A DNA stretch of 5,431 bases from Chthoniobacter flavus (GCA_945903555.1 CAMDOJ010000121.1:1-5431), one strand, 5' to 3'; counted from the stretch's first letter, positions 1 through 5,431 are shown. Program-made: numbers and translations. The notes: generated from the letters alone by a model not told the origin.

Positions 1-1071
1 CTCGGTGATAGACAATTCATCCTCGACCGCGACAAAGCCGAAGCCGCTCTGTCAGCGAAGCGCGTCATCAATGGAAGGCAGACGATGTTCTTCAACATGC
101 TTCCGCTAAAATACACATGGGCCTACGACATCTACAAAAAGATGAAGGCGAACCATTGGGAACCAGAAGACATCCAGATGCAGAAGGATTGCGAGCATTG
201 GAGGGATACGAGCGGCTTTATCTCCGAGGTGGATCGCTGGATTATCAAAATGGGAATCGGCTATTTTTCTGCAGCCGAAGGCATCGTGGGTGACAACATT
301 CTGCATGTGATCCGTGAAGCGGTCACAGCGCCTGAACTCAAGCTGGTACTCGGTCGCCACGCCCAAGAGGAAAATATCCACGCGGATTCGCTCGTCTACA
401 TGATCAGCTCATTGGGCATCAATCCGCACGAATGCGAAGCCATGTTTGAGGATGTGAAGACGATCAAAAACAAAACGGATTTTGTCGTTAGCAATAGCCG
501 CGCACTCCGACGGGATATGGATCTCACGCTTTTGGAAAACAAATTTGCGATTGCAAAAAACATCTTCCTTTTCGGTCAGTGCATGGAAGGCACGCAGTTC
601 TACGGTTTGTTCGGGATGATCCTCGCGCTTTACCGCCAAAACAAATTCCCCGGCATCGGCCAGATGTTCAGCTACACGCTCCGCGATGAGTCGAACCACA
701 TCGAGCTCCTCCGCCAGTTGTTCCAAGACCTCGTCGATGAGAACCCCGAAATCTGGACCGAGTCCTTCCGCGAGGAACTCCGCCAAACGATGGCTGAAGC
801 CATCACCCTTGAAAAACAATTCATCCGCGATTGCCTGCCCGTTGCGGCCGTAGGCCTCACTGCCGACGAGTTCTGCAGCTACATCGATTTCATCGGTGAT
901 CGTCGCTTGGTAGGGGTTGGTCTCGAGCCATTCCATAGGGAACTCACCAATCCGCTCCCCTGGCTCTCCGAGATGATGGAAATCAAAAAGGAAACCAACT
1001 TCTTCGAAGGCCGCGTTACAGAATACCGCCGCGGACTTGATCTCGCGGGCGTCAACGACGACGACCTTTAA
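1..1071 (+). CDS. nrdB: Ribonucleoside-diphosphate reductase small subunit (R2), class Ic-like without radical Tyr; 5' end outside window
   Basis: Radical-generating subunit of aerobic class I ribonucleotide reductase; it works with NrdA to make deoxyribonucleotides. The frame is open from base 1 with no start codon before ATG 85, and the codons before it read as conserved R2 sequence (KRVINGRQTMFFNMLPLKY), so the gene starts upstream and ATG 85 is internal. Counting codon 1 at base 1, 356 residues are visible, close to full family length. Metal ligands seen: Glu93 (SAAEGIV), Glu124 and His127 (EENIH), Glu196 (CMEGTQFYG), Glu230 and His233 (RDESNH). Electron-transfer residues seen: Trp53 (NHWEPED), Asp229, Tyr225 and C-terminal Tyr342 (RVTEYRRG), followed by an acidic tail (NDDDL) suited to docking on NrdA. 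The residue equivalent to E. coli Tyr122 is Leu131 (ctc, 391-393), with Tyr133 two residues on. Glu as first ligand and loss of the radical Tyr match the Chlamydia Mn/Fe class Ic type; the cofactor itself is inferred. It lies 29 nt upstream of nrdA, probably in one operon. Confidence 0.96.
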   Translation, partial: LGDRQFILDRDKAEAALSAKRVINGRQTMFFNMLPLKYTWAYDIYKKMKANHWEPEDIQMQKDCEHWRDTSGFISEVDRWIIKMGIGYFSAAEGIVGDNILHVIREAVTAPELKLVLGRHAQEENIHADSLVYMISSLGINPHECEAMFEDVKTIKNKTDFVVSNSRALRRDMDLTLLENKFAIAKNIFLFGQCMEGTQFYGLFGMILALYRQNKFPGIGQMFSYTLRDESNHIELLRQLFQDLVDENPEIWTESFREELRQTMAEAITLEKQFIRDCLPVAAVGLTADEFCSYIDFIGDRRLVGVGLEPFHRELTNPLPWLSEMMEIKKETNFFEGRVTEYRRGLDLAGVNDDDL

Positions 1072-1100
1072 TCTCCAACCCCTGAACCAAAACCATACCC
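1072..1100 (+). promoter_or_regulatory. nrdB-nrdA intergenic leader without Shine-Dalgarno
   Basis: Twenty-nine bases separate the nrdB stop (TAA 1069-1071) from the nrdA ATG. The stretch is rich in C and A and contains no GGAG/GAGG-type motif and no hairpin. The short spacing argues for co-transcription. Absence of a ribosome binding motif suggests that ribosomes reach nrdA by coupling from nrdB or by an SD-independent route; which one cannot be told from sequence. Confidence 0.5.
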
Positions 1101-4100
1101 ATGCCCCGTCTCCTGTCATTAGATGAAGATCTGGCGCTCAAGCGCCTCGTTACGACTCCACGCGACCAAAAGCCCGAATACTCCTGGCGCGATTCACTCA
1201 CCCTCGAAGCCCACACGCACACCGGCATCACCGTCACCCGTAGCTCTGGCGAAGAATCGGGATTCGATCTCTCGAAGGTCGCCGACGAAATCGGCCAAGC
1301 CCTCACGGATCTCCTCCTCTCACGCGAAGAAAAAAACATCTTCAATGAAGAGAATCGCGTATTCGTCTCCAGCGTAGCCCACTCCGTGGCCTCCCGCTTG
1401 ATCGAACAAGCCCGCGAGTCGGGTGGACTGCGTCTCTCCGAGCACGATCTTTCCCTTCTGATCGAAAAAGCCCTCATCGATAACGATGCTCACGATGTCG
1501 CCAAGAGCCTTGTTTTTAAGCGCTCTGTCCGTTCATCCTTGAATCCCAACTCCTATCCGGAGGCCGCCCCCCTCACCGTCAGGCTCATCCGTCGAAATGG
1601 CAATGTCGTCCCATGGATGCCATCCAAGATCGAAGAAGCATGCCGCCAAGCTTTCTTGTCGATGAAGGAAAATGCCGAAGGGGCCATCGCCATCGCTCGT
1701 GGAGTGACAGAGCGTGTGCGCCTCCGTGACAATGCCTTCGTTCACATCGAGGACGTGCAAGACATCGTACAAGAGGAATTGATGCGCCAAGGTTTCTACA
1801 AGGTCGCCGAAAGCTACATCCTCTACCGCGCCCAACGCAGCCGCCACCGCGAAGATACGGTAACCAATGCCGCACCCGAATCCGAGGTCAAAGAAACCCA
1901 AGACTCCCTCATCGTCGTCACTCAACGTGATGGACAGACAGTTTTCTGGGATGGATCCGAGCTCAAGCGCCGCATCCAGTTTGCCATGATCGGCCTGGAT
2001 TTGAACCTCGACCAACTTCAAATCGAACGCGAACTCCGCCGCTCGCTCGCCTCCGAAGTCGATGAAGACATCCTCAAGAGCACGATCATCCTCAATGCAC
2101 GCACCCTCATCGAACGTGATGCGGACTTTGCGAAGTTCGCCGCCCGCATCATGCTCTCCTACATTTATGAAGAGGTGCTGGATTGGAAAATCATGCGCGA
2201 CGGCATCGAAGGACTCCGCGAGGCCCACCGCAAGGCCTTCAAGAGCTATCTGCGCTCCGGCGTGACGATTGAGCGCCTGACGCCCAAGATGCTCAGCTAC
2301 GACATCGACGCTCTTGCTAATGCCATCGACCCCTCAGCCGACATGGACTTCGACTTCCTCGGGATTCAGACCCTTTACGATCGCTACCTCATCGTAGATA
2401 AGACGCGCAAACAAACCCGCCGTCTCGAAACGCCCCAGTTTTTCTGGATGCGTGTGGCCATGGGTCTCTTCCTCGAAGAACCCGGCAACCGCGAAGACTG
2501 GGTCATCCGCCTTTACAATCTCTATAAAAGCCGGCGCTTTTGCTCGAGCACGCCCACGCTCTTCAATTCTGGTACACTGCACAGCCAGCTTTCGAGCTGC
2601 TACCTCTACAAAGTCGATGACTCGATCGAATCCATCATGCAACGCGGCATCGCGGAAAATGCCTATTTGTCTAAATGGGCAGGCGGACTCGGTGGATCGT
2701 GGACGACCGTTCGCGGTACTGGAAGCTACATCAAGGGCACGAACGGCGAAAGCCAAGGCGTGATCCCCTTCCTCAAGCTGCACAACGACCAACTCGTAGC
2801 CGTCAACCAAGGCGGCAAGCGTCGTGGATCTGGTTGCGCCTATCTTGAGACATGGCACAGCGACATGGAGGACTTCCTCCAACTCCGCCGCAACACAGGC
2901 GATGACCGCCGCCGCACTCATGATCTCAATACCGCGAACTGGGTGCCTGATTTGTTCATGAAACGCATGGAGGCCCGTGAAAACTGGACCCTCTTCCGCT
3001 CAAATGAAGTCCCCGATCTCCATGAGATCTACGGGCGCAAATTCGAAGAGCGCTACACCTATTACGAAGGCCTCGCCACAGAAGGTAAGATCAGCTCCAA
3101 AGTACTTCCTGCCATCGAAGTCTGGAAAGAGATGCTCAAAATGCTCCTCGAGACAGGGCATCCGTGGATCACATTTAAGGACCCCTGCAACCTTCGCAGC
3201 CCACAGGATCATGTCGGCGTCATCCACTCCTCGAATCTCTGCACCGAGATCACCCTCAATACCAGTGAGGATGAAACCGCTGTCTGCAACTTGGGCTCCG
3301 TCGTACTCGACTCGCACTTGCGCGGCGATGGGTCCCTCGACCACGACATGCTCCGCGAGACAATCCAAATCGCCATCCGCGCATTGGACAACGTGATCGA
3401 CATCAACTTCTATCCGACCGAAGCCGCCAAGCGCTCCAACATGCGCCACCGTCCGATCGGCCTCGGCATCATGGGACTCCAAAATGCCCTCTTCAAGCGC
3501 GGCGTGGGATTTGCCTCCAAGGAAGCCGTGGAATTCAACGACGAGTTCATGGAAGCCATCGCCTACCATGCCTACTCCGCCTCAAGCGACCTAGCCGCCG
3601 AGCGCGGCGCCTACAGCAGTTATCGCGGATCCAAGTGGGATCGCGGCATCCTGCCCCAAGACAGCATCGACATCCTCGAGCGTGAACGCGGAGTCAAAAT
3701 CGACGTGCCTCGCGGTGGACAGATGGATTGGACCCCCGTTCGTGAAAAAATCAAAACCCACGGAATGCGTAACTCCAACGTCTTGGCCATCGCGCCCACA
3801 GCGACGATTTCCAACATCATGGGAACCACGCCGTGCATCGAACCCAACTACAAAAACCTCTACGCGAAAGAGAACCTCGGCGGCAAATTCACCATCCTCT
3901 GCACAGAGCTTGTTCAGGATCTCAAAAAGATCGGCAAATGGGACAGCCAGATGCTCGAGCAAATCAAATACTTCGAGGGTGAACTCGGCAACATCGAGAA
4001 TATCCCAAATTCTCTCCGCGAAAAGTATCGGACCGTCTTTACGATCCCCTTCGACTTCGTCATCGATGCCGCCGCACGCCGCCAGAAGTGGATCGACCAG

Positions 4101-4364
4101 TCACAGTCCGTCAACCTCTTCATCGGCGAGCCTGACCTCAAAGTCACAAGCCGCATGTATCGCCGTGCCTGGCACACAGGTCTCAAAACGACCTACTACC
4201 TCCGCACGCTTGGAGCGTCCAGCATCGAAGGCCCAACCACCAATGTGAAAAAGGAACTCCGCGGCGTCGTCGCAGGGCCCAAGCCCGAATTCACCGAAGA
4301 TCAAAAAATGGCCTGCTCGATCGAAGCCATGCGTAACGGCGGCGAATGCGAGGCTTGCCAGTAA
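1101..4364 (+). CDS. nrdA: Ribonucleoside-diphosphate reductase large subunit (R1) with three N-terminal ATP-cone-like domains
   Basis: Catalytic and allosteric subunit of class I ribonucleotide reductase, cytoplasmic, reducing NDPs to dNDPs with NrdB. It has 1087 aa, far longer than E. coli NrdA (about 760). The excess is N-terminal: cone-like segments at about 42-146 (degenerate, DLSKVADEIGQAL), 158-251 (most canonical, RRNGNVVPWMPSKIEEA ... GFYKVAESYILYRA) and 269-363 (TQRDGQTVFWDGSELKRR, aligning with the single E. coli cone). The core then follows. Catalytic residues seen: Cys500 (QLSSCYL) and Cys729 (AVCNLGS) as the substrate-reducing redox pair; Asn712, Cys714 and Glu716 (SNLCTEI), Cys714 being the thiyl-radical site; Tyr1032-Tyr1033 (TTYYLRT) for radical transfer; and the C-terminal Cys1083/Cys1086 (ECEACQ) thiol shuttle. 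ATG 1101 is the only reasonable start: an in-frame TGA lies at 1083-1085 and the next Met is residue 173. No Shine-Dalgarno sequence is visible, so translation may be coupled to nrdB or SD-independent. It is followed by a terminator 23 nt after the stop. Confidence 0.98.
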   Translation: MPRLLSLDEDLALKRLVTTPRDQKPEYSWRDSLTLEAHTHTGITVTRSSGEESGFDLSKVADEIGQALTDLLLSREEKNIFNEENRVFVSSVAHSVASRLIEQARESGGLRLSEHDLSLLIEKALIDNDAHDVAKSLVFKRSVRSSLNPNSYPEAAPLTVRLIRRNGNVVPWMPSKIEEACRQAFLSMKENAEGAIAIARGVTERVRLRDNAFVHIEDVQDIVQEELMRQGFYKVAESYILYRAQRSRHREDTVTNAAPESEVKETQDSLIVVTQRDGQTVFWDGSELKRRIQFAMIGLDLNLDQLQIERELRRSLASEVDEDILKSTIILNARTLIERDADFAKFAARIMLSYIYEEVLDWKIMRDGIEGLREAHRKAFKSYLRSGVTIERLTPKMLSYDIDALANAIDPSADMDFDFLGIQTLYDRYLIVDKTRKQTRRLETPQFFWMRVAMGLFLEEPGNREDWVIRLYNLYKSRRFCSSTPTLFNSGTLHSQLSSCYLYKVDDSIESIMQRGIAENAYLSKWAGGLGGSWTTVRGTGSYIKGTNGESQGVIPFLKLHNDQLVAVNQGGKRRGSGCAYLETWHSDMEDFLQLRRNTGDDRRRTHDLNTANWVPDLFMKRMEARENWTLFRSNEVPDLHEIYGRKFEERYTYYEGLATEGKISSKVLPAIEVWKEMLKMLLETGHPWITFKDPCNLRSPQDHVGVIHSSNLCTEITLNTSEDETAVCNLGSVVLDSHLRGDGSLDHDMLRETIQIAIRALDNVIDINFYPTEAAKRSNMRHRPIGLGIMGLQNALFKRGVGFASKEAVEFNDEFMEAIAYHAYSASSDLAAERGAYSSYRGSKWDRGILPQDSIDILERERGVKIDVPRGGQMDWTPVREKIKTHGMRNSNVLAIAPTATISNIMGTTPCIEPNYKNLYAKENLGGKFTILCTELVQDLKKIGKWDSQMLEQIKYFEGELGNIENIPNSLREKYRTVFTIPFDFVIDAAARRQKWIDQSQSVNLFIGEPDLKVTSRMYRRAWHTGLKTTYYLRTLGASSIEGPTTNVKKELRGVVAGPKPEFTEDQKMACSIEAMRNGGECEACQ

Positions 4365-4387
4365 AAGAACAGCGCAAAATCTAACCC

Positions 4388-4433
4388 AAAAACCCAAGGT
4401 AGGTGCTTCAGCATCGCCTTGGGTTTTTCTTTT
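4388..4433 (+). terminator. Rho-independent terminator of the nrdBA operon
   Basis: A perfect 12-bp inverted repeat, AAAAACCCAAGG (4388-4399) and CCTTGGGTTTTT (4417-4428), encloses a second stem, GGTGC (4402-4406) with GCATC (4411-4415, one G-T pair), closed by a TTCA loop. The stem runs into TTTTTCTTTT. It starts 23 nt after the nrdA stop. Because the left arm begins with five A, the hairpin is also followed by a T run on the - strand, so it could terminate in both directions. Confidence 0.9.
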
Positions 4434-4690
4434 AGGGTTCCAACTCGAAGCGTAGAGCGCAATGAAGACCGAATCACCGATCACGAGTCACAAGACAGTC
4501 GTGAGATTTTTAGCGCAAACAGCTTTTAGACAAAATGACAGAATGGAAGTGGAGCGAGGAATGAATGTCAAAGGCACCGCAACTAGTCAACGCAGTGATT
4601 TAAATTTAAAGGATGCGCTGAAGTGATTTATGGATCTTATTGCTTAAACAAAGCAGAGAACGCTCCTTGAGTTGCAAATAACTAAAACTC
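4434..4690. other. Gene-free AT-rich spacer after the terminator
   Basis: I see no convincing gene here. A 27-codon ORF (4543-4626) has no recognisable product and its purine-rich stretch abuts rather than precedes an ATG. Visible small structures are the 12-bp palindrome TTTAAATTTAAA (4599-4610) and the direct repeat AGTGATTTA (4594-4602 and 4622-4630). No function can be assigned. Confidence 0.5.
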
Positions 4691-4696
4691 TGTGCT

Positions 4697-4826
4697 CTTT
4701 GACTCGCTCGCCCCCGCTCGGCTCGCACTGCGGGCCAACAGGGTTGCCCTTCCTCAAAGGCTCCCAGCCTTCTCGGTTATGTCCTTTGACTCACTGCGTT
4801 CAATCCTACGGAGTTGCCTTCGGCAA
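4697..4826. repeat. GC-rich hairpin cluster with imperfect two-copy repeat, possibly an interspersed repeat
   Basis: This block is abruptly GC-rich compared with both flanks. CTTTGACTC occurs at 4697-4705 and 4784-4792, CACTGCG at 4726-4732 and 4792-4798, and GTTGCC near 4743 and 4813, in the same order, so it reads as two diverged copies with the second one compacted. Three small hairpins lie within it: CCCGC/GCGGG (4713-4717, 4730-4734), AAGGCT/AGCCTT with a 3-nt loop (4757-4771), and TTGCC/GGCAA with a 3-nt loop (4814-4826). The layout resembles REP-type intergenic repeats. ORFs crossing it (for example 4672-4875 and 4692-4922) look like by-products of the repeat. Whether it recurs in the genome cannot be seen from this window. 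Confidence 0.45.
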
Positions 4827-5031
4827 TCTATCTCCCTTTGGTCGGTTGTGGTTAAATCTGCTGCATTCGGGCTGACATTGCCGCCATTCTGCTTGACGAT
4901 GCGATTGGAGGTTTTAGCATGACATCAGAATTTCGGGGTTGCGGCCTTCGATCTCGGTTACAAAACCGAGTCACAAAGCTTTCAAATAAACAAAGCGCCC
5001 TATTTTTAAACCATTCTATATTAGGTTATTA
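4827..5031. other. Spacer upstream of tRNA-Val with one hairpin
   Basis: No confident gene. A 37-codon ORF (4919-5032) has a GGAGG motif 7 nt before its ATG but no recognisable product. A 7-bp stem, CTCGGTT (4953-4959) with AACCGAG (4964-4970), closes on a 4-nt loop and has no T run, so it is not a typical terminator. The last 50 bases are AT-rich and probably hold the tRNA promoter; TATATT at 5017-5022 is a possible -10 element, but I see no matching -35. Confidence 0.4.
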
Positions 5032-5106
5032 GCGCGATTAGCTCAGCGGTAGAGCGCTTGCTTCACACGCAAGAAGTCACAGGTTCGAACCCTGTATCGC
5101 GCACCA
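5032..5106 (+). tRNA. tRNA-Val (anticodon CAC), CCA encoded
   Basis: The full cloverleaf can be folded by eye. The acceptor stem is GCGCGAT (5032-5038) with ATCGCGC (5096-5102). The D arm is GCTC/GAGC (5041-5055). The anticodon stem CTTGC/GCAAG encloses the loop TTCACAC (5062-5068) with anticodon CAC at 5064-5066, reading the Val codon GUG. A 5-nt variable loop follows, then the T arm ACAGG/CCTGT with TTCGAAC (5084-5090). The discriminator base is A5103, followed by an encoded CCA (5104-5106). All stems pair perfectly. Its 3' end and downstream flank recur 266 bp further on. Confidence 0.97.
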
Positions 5107-5165
5107 TCTCCCCCACCCCTATCCCACCTCGGGAAACCGCTTAAAACCTAGCTCTGCGGGCCTCA
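5089..5165 (+). repeat. Direct repeat, copy 1: 3' end of tRNA-Val plus 3' flank
   Basis: This 77-base segment matches 5355-5431 at a constant offset of 266 with no gaps; I count 12 mismatches (65 of 77 identical). It spans the 3' strand of the T stem, the 3' acceptor strand, the CCA end and about 59 bases of flank. The longest exact match is 24 bases (5127-5150), lying wholly in the flank, not in the tRNA. Confidence 0.9.
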
Positions 5166-5316
5166 CTTCAAAACAAGGGAGTTTGTATAAGTTGGGGGTT
5201 ATTGGGAAAAGTTTGTCGCAAATTGTCGCAAAAAACATCACGTTTTTTCCCCTGCATTTTTGAGTCCGTTTTCGTAGCCCAAAAAATCAAAAAAAACTTC
5301 ACCTTACCCTCATCGG
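5166..5316. other. Spacer between the repeat copies, with A/T hairpin
   Basis: No gene is supported here; a 73-codon ORF (5202-5423) runs through the repeat and has no recognisable product. AAAAAAC (5230-5236) and GTTTTTT (5242-5248) form a 7-bp hairpin with loop ATCAC. GGGAAAA (5204-5210) and TTTTCCC (5245-5251) are a wider inverted pair around it. The hairpin lacks a GC-rich stem, so at best it is a weak terminator. The spacer does not resemble the sequence upstream of the tRNA. Confidence 0.4.
5213..5232 (+). repeat. Perfect 10-bp tandem repeat, two units
   Basis: TTGTCGCAAA occurs twice head to tail (5213-5222, 5223-5232), immediately before the A/T hairpin and between the two tRNA-flank repeats. 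Such short iterons can be protein-binding sites, for example for a recombinase or regulator, but nothing in the window identifies a partner protein. Confidence 0.6.
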
Positions 5317-5372
5317 TAGCTCGGTGTTTCGTTCGATGCGTTCATTGCGCAAACACCCTGTATCGCACGCCA
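5317..5372 (+). pseudogene. Probable decayed tRNA(Val) copy
   Basis: Pieces of the upstream tRNA recur in the right order: TAGCTC (5317-5322, as at the start of the D arm), then TGCG-TTCATTG-CGCA (5337-5351), a 4-bp stem with a 7-nt loop like the anticodon arm, then ACCCTGTATCGC (5355-5366) and CCA (5370-5372). It is about 12 bases shorter than the matching part of the intact gene; the 5' half of the T arm is missing and no 5' acceptor strand pairs with the 3' one. It cannot be a working tRNA. The 3' part is certain because of the gap-free repeat; the 5' part is weaker and could be chance. Confidence 0.4.
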
Positions 5373-5431
5373 TCTCCCCCTCCCCGCTACAGCCTCGGGA
5401 AACCGCTTAAAACCTACCTCTGAAGCCCTCA
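5355..5431 (+). repeat. Direct repeat, copy 2: tRNA-Val 3' end plus flank
   Basis: Second copy of 5089-5165 at offset 266, running up to the window edge, so the repeat may extend further. Two mismatches fall in the acceptor/discriminator part (G5101 to A5367, A5103 to G5369), most others in the C-rich stretch just after CCA. The flank segment 5393-5416 is identical to its partner. Confidence 0.9.

Noticed and set aside
85..1071. ATG 85 as the start of nrdB
   Set aside because: The frame is open to base 1 and the upstream codons encode conserved R2 sequence, including KRVINGRQT, so ATG 85 is internal.
409..1119. Long - strand ORFs opposite nrdB and nrdA (for example 409-1119, 1533-2228, 2334-2921, 3000-3569)
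   Set aside because: They lie opposite strongly supported coding sequence, have no recognisable domains and are expected from the codon bias of the + strand genes.
2452..2763. Short + strand ORFs inside nrdA in another frame (1123-1377, 2062-2265, 2452-2763, 2977-3396, 3682-4248)
   Set aside because: Low-complexity Ser/Arg/Ala/Pro-rich translations typical of shifted reading of a real gene.
4101..4484. - strand ORF crossing the nrdA end and the terminator
   Set aside because: It runs through the terminator hairpin and opposite the conserved NrdA C terminus, and shows no family features.
4543..4626. 27-codon ORF with a purine-rich stretch
   Set aside because: The purine-rich motif abuts an internal ATG rather than being properly spaced, and the peptide has no recognisable features.
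4672..4922. ORFs of 67 and 76 codons in the GC-rich block
   Set aside because: They follow the repeat and hairpins, lack a ribosome binding site and show no domain; best explained as repeat by-products.
4994..5022. Sigma-70 type promoter for tRNA-Val with -10 TATATT
   Set aside because: A -10-like hexamer is present 9 nt before the tRNA, but no -35 hexamer occurs at suitable spacing, so I do not list it as a feature of its own.
5202..5423. 73-codon ORF across the tRNA-flank repeat
   Set aside because: It reads through the tRNA remnant and repeat copy; no ribosome binding site at a proper distance and no domain.
5089..5431. CRISPR array
   Set aside because: Only two diverged copies 266 bp apart, one being the tRNA 3' end; no regular short spacers.

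Overview
The window holds a class I ribonucleotide reductase operon on the + strand, followed by about 1 kb of gene-poor DNA with one tRNA gene and several repeat structures. Bases 1-1071 are the small (radical-generating) subunit gene nrdB, whose start lies just outside the window. Bases 1101-4364 are the complete large (catalytic) subunit gene nrdA. A strong hairpin terminator at about 4388-4433 closes the operon. Together the two proteins would form the enzyme that reduces ribonucleoside diphosphates to deoxyribonucleotides for DNA synthesis.

The most notable point is the radical site of NrdB. All metal ligands of the R2 family are present, and the first carboxylate ligand is Glu rather than Asp. 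The position of the radical tyrosine (Tyr122 in E. coli) is leucine. This points to a Chlamydia-type, tyrosyl-radical-free class Ic reductase, in which a Mn/Fe cofactor would store the oxidising equivalent. NrdA fits this picture: it is unusually long (1087 aa) because about 365 residues precede the catalytic core, readable as three successive ATP-cone-like allosteric domains.

Region 4434-5031 has no convincing gene. It contains an AT-rich stretch with a 12-bp palindrome, a sharply GC-rich block with three small hairpins and an imperfect internal repeat (about 4697-4826), and a 37-codon ORF of doubtful status with a good ribosome binding site that ends on the first base of the tRNA. The tRNA gene (5032-5106) is tRNA-Val(CAC) with an encoded CCA end. 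The last 19 bases of the mature tRNA, including CCA, and about 60 bases of its 3' flank recur 266 bp downstream without gaps (65 of 77 positions identical). In front of the second copy are what look like remains of a decayed tRNA. This is either an old tRNA duplication or an attachment-site-like duplication. Between the copies lie a perfect 10-bp tandem repeat and a small A/T hairpin.

Organism: a bacterium of moderate GC content, with C-ending codons common, an encoded tRNA CCA end, a class Ic-type NrdB, a multi-cone NrdA and no Shine-Dalgarno sequence before nrdA. The PVC superphylum (Verrucomicrobiota, for example Opitutae, or relatives of Chlamydiae) is a reasonable guess, but it is an inference from family resemblance only.
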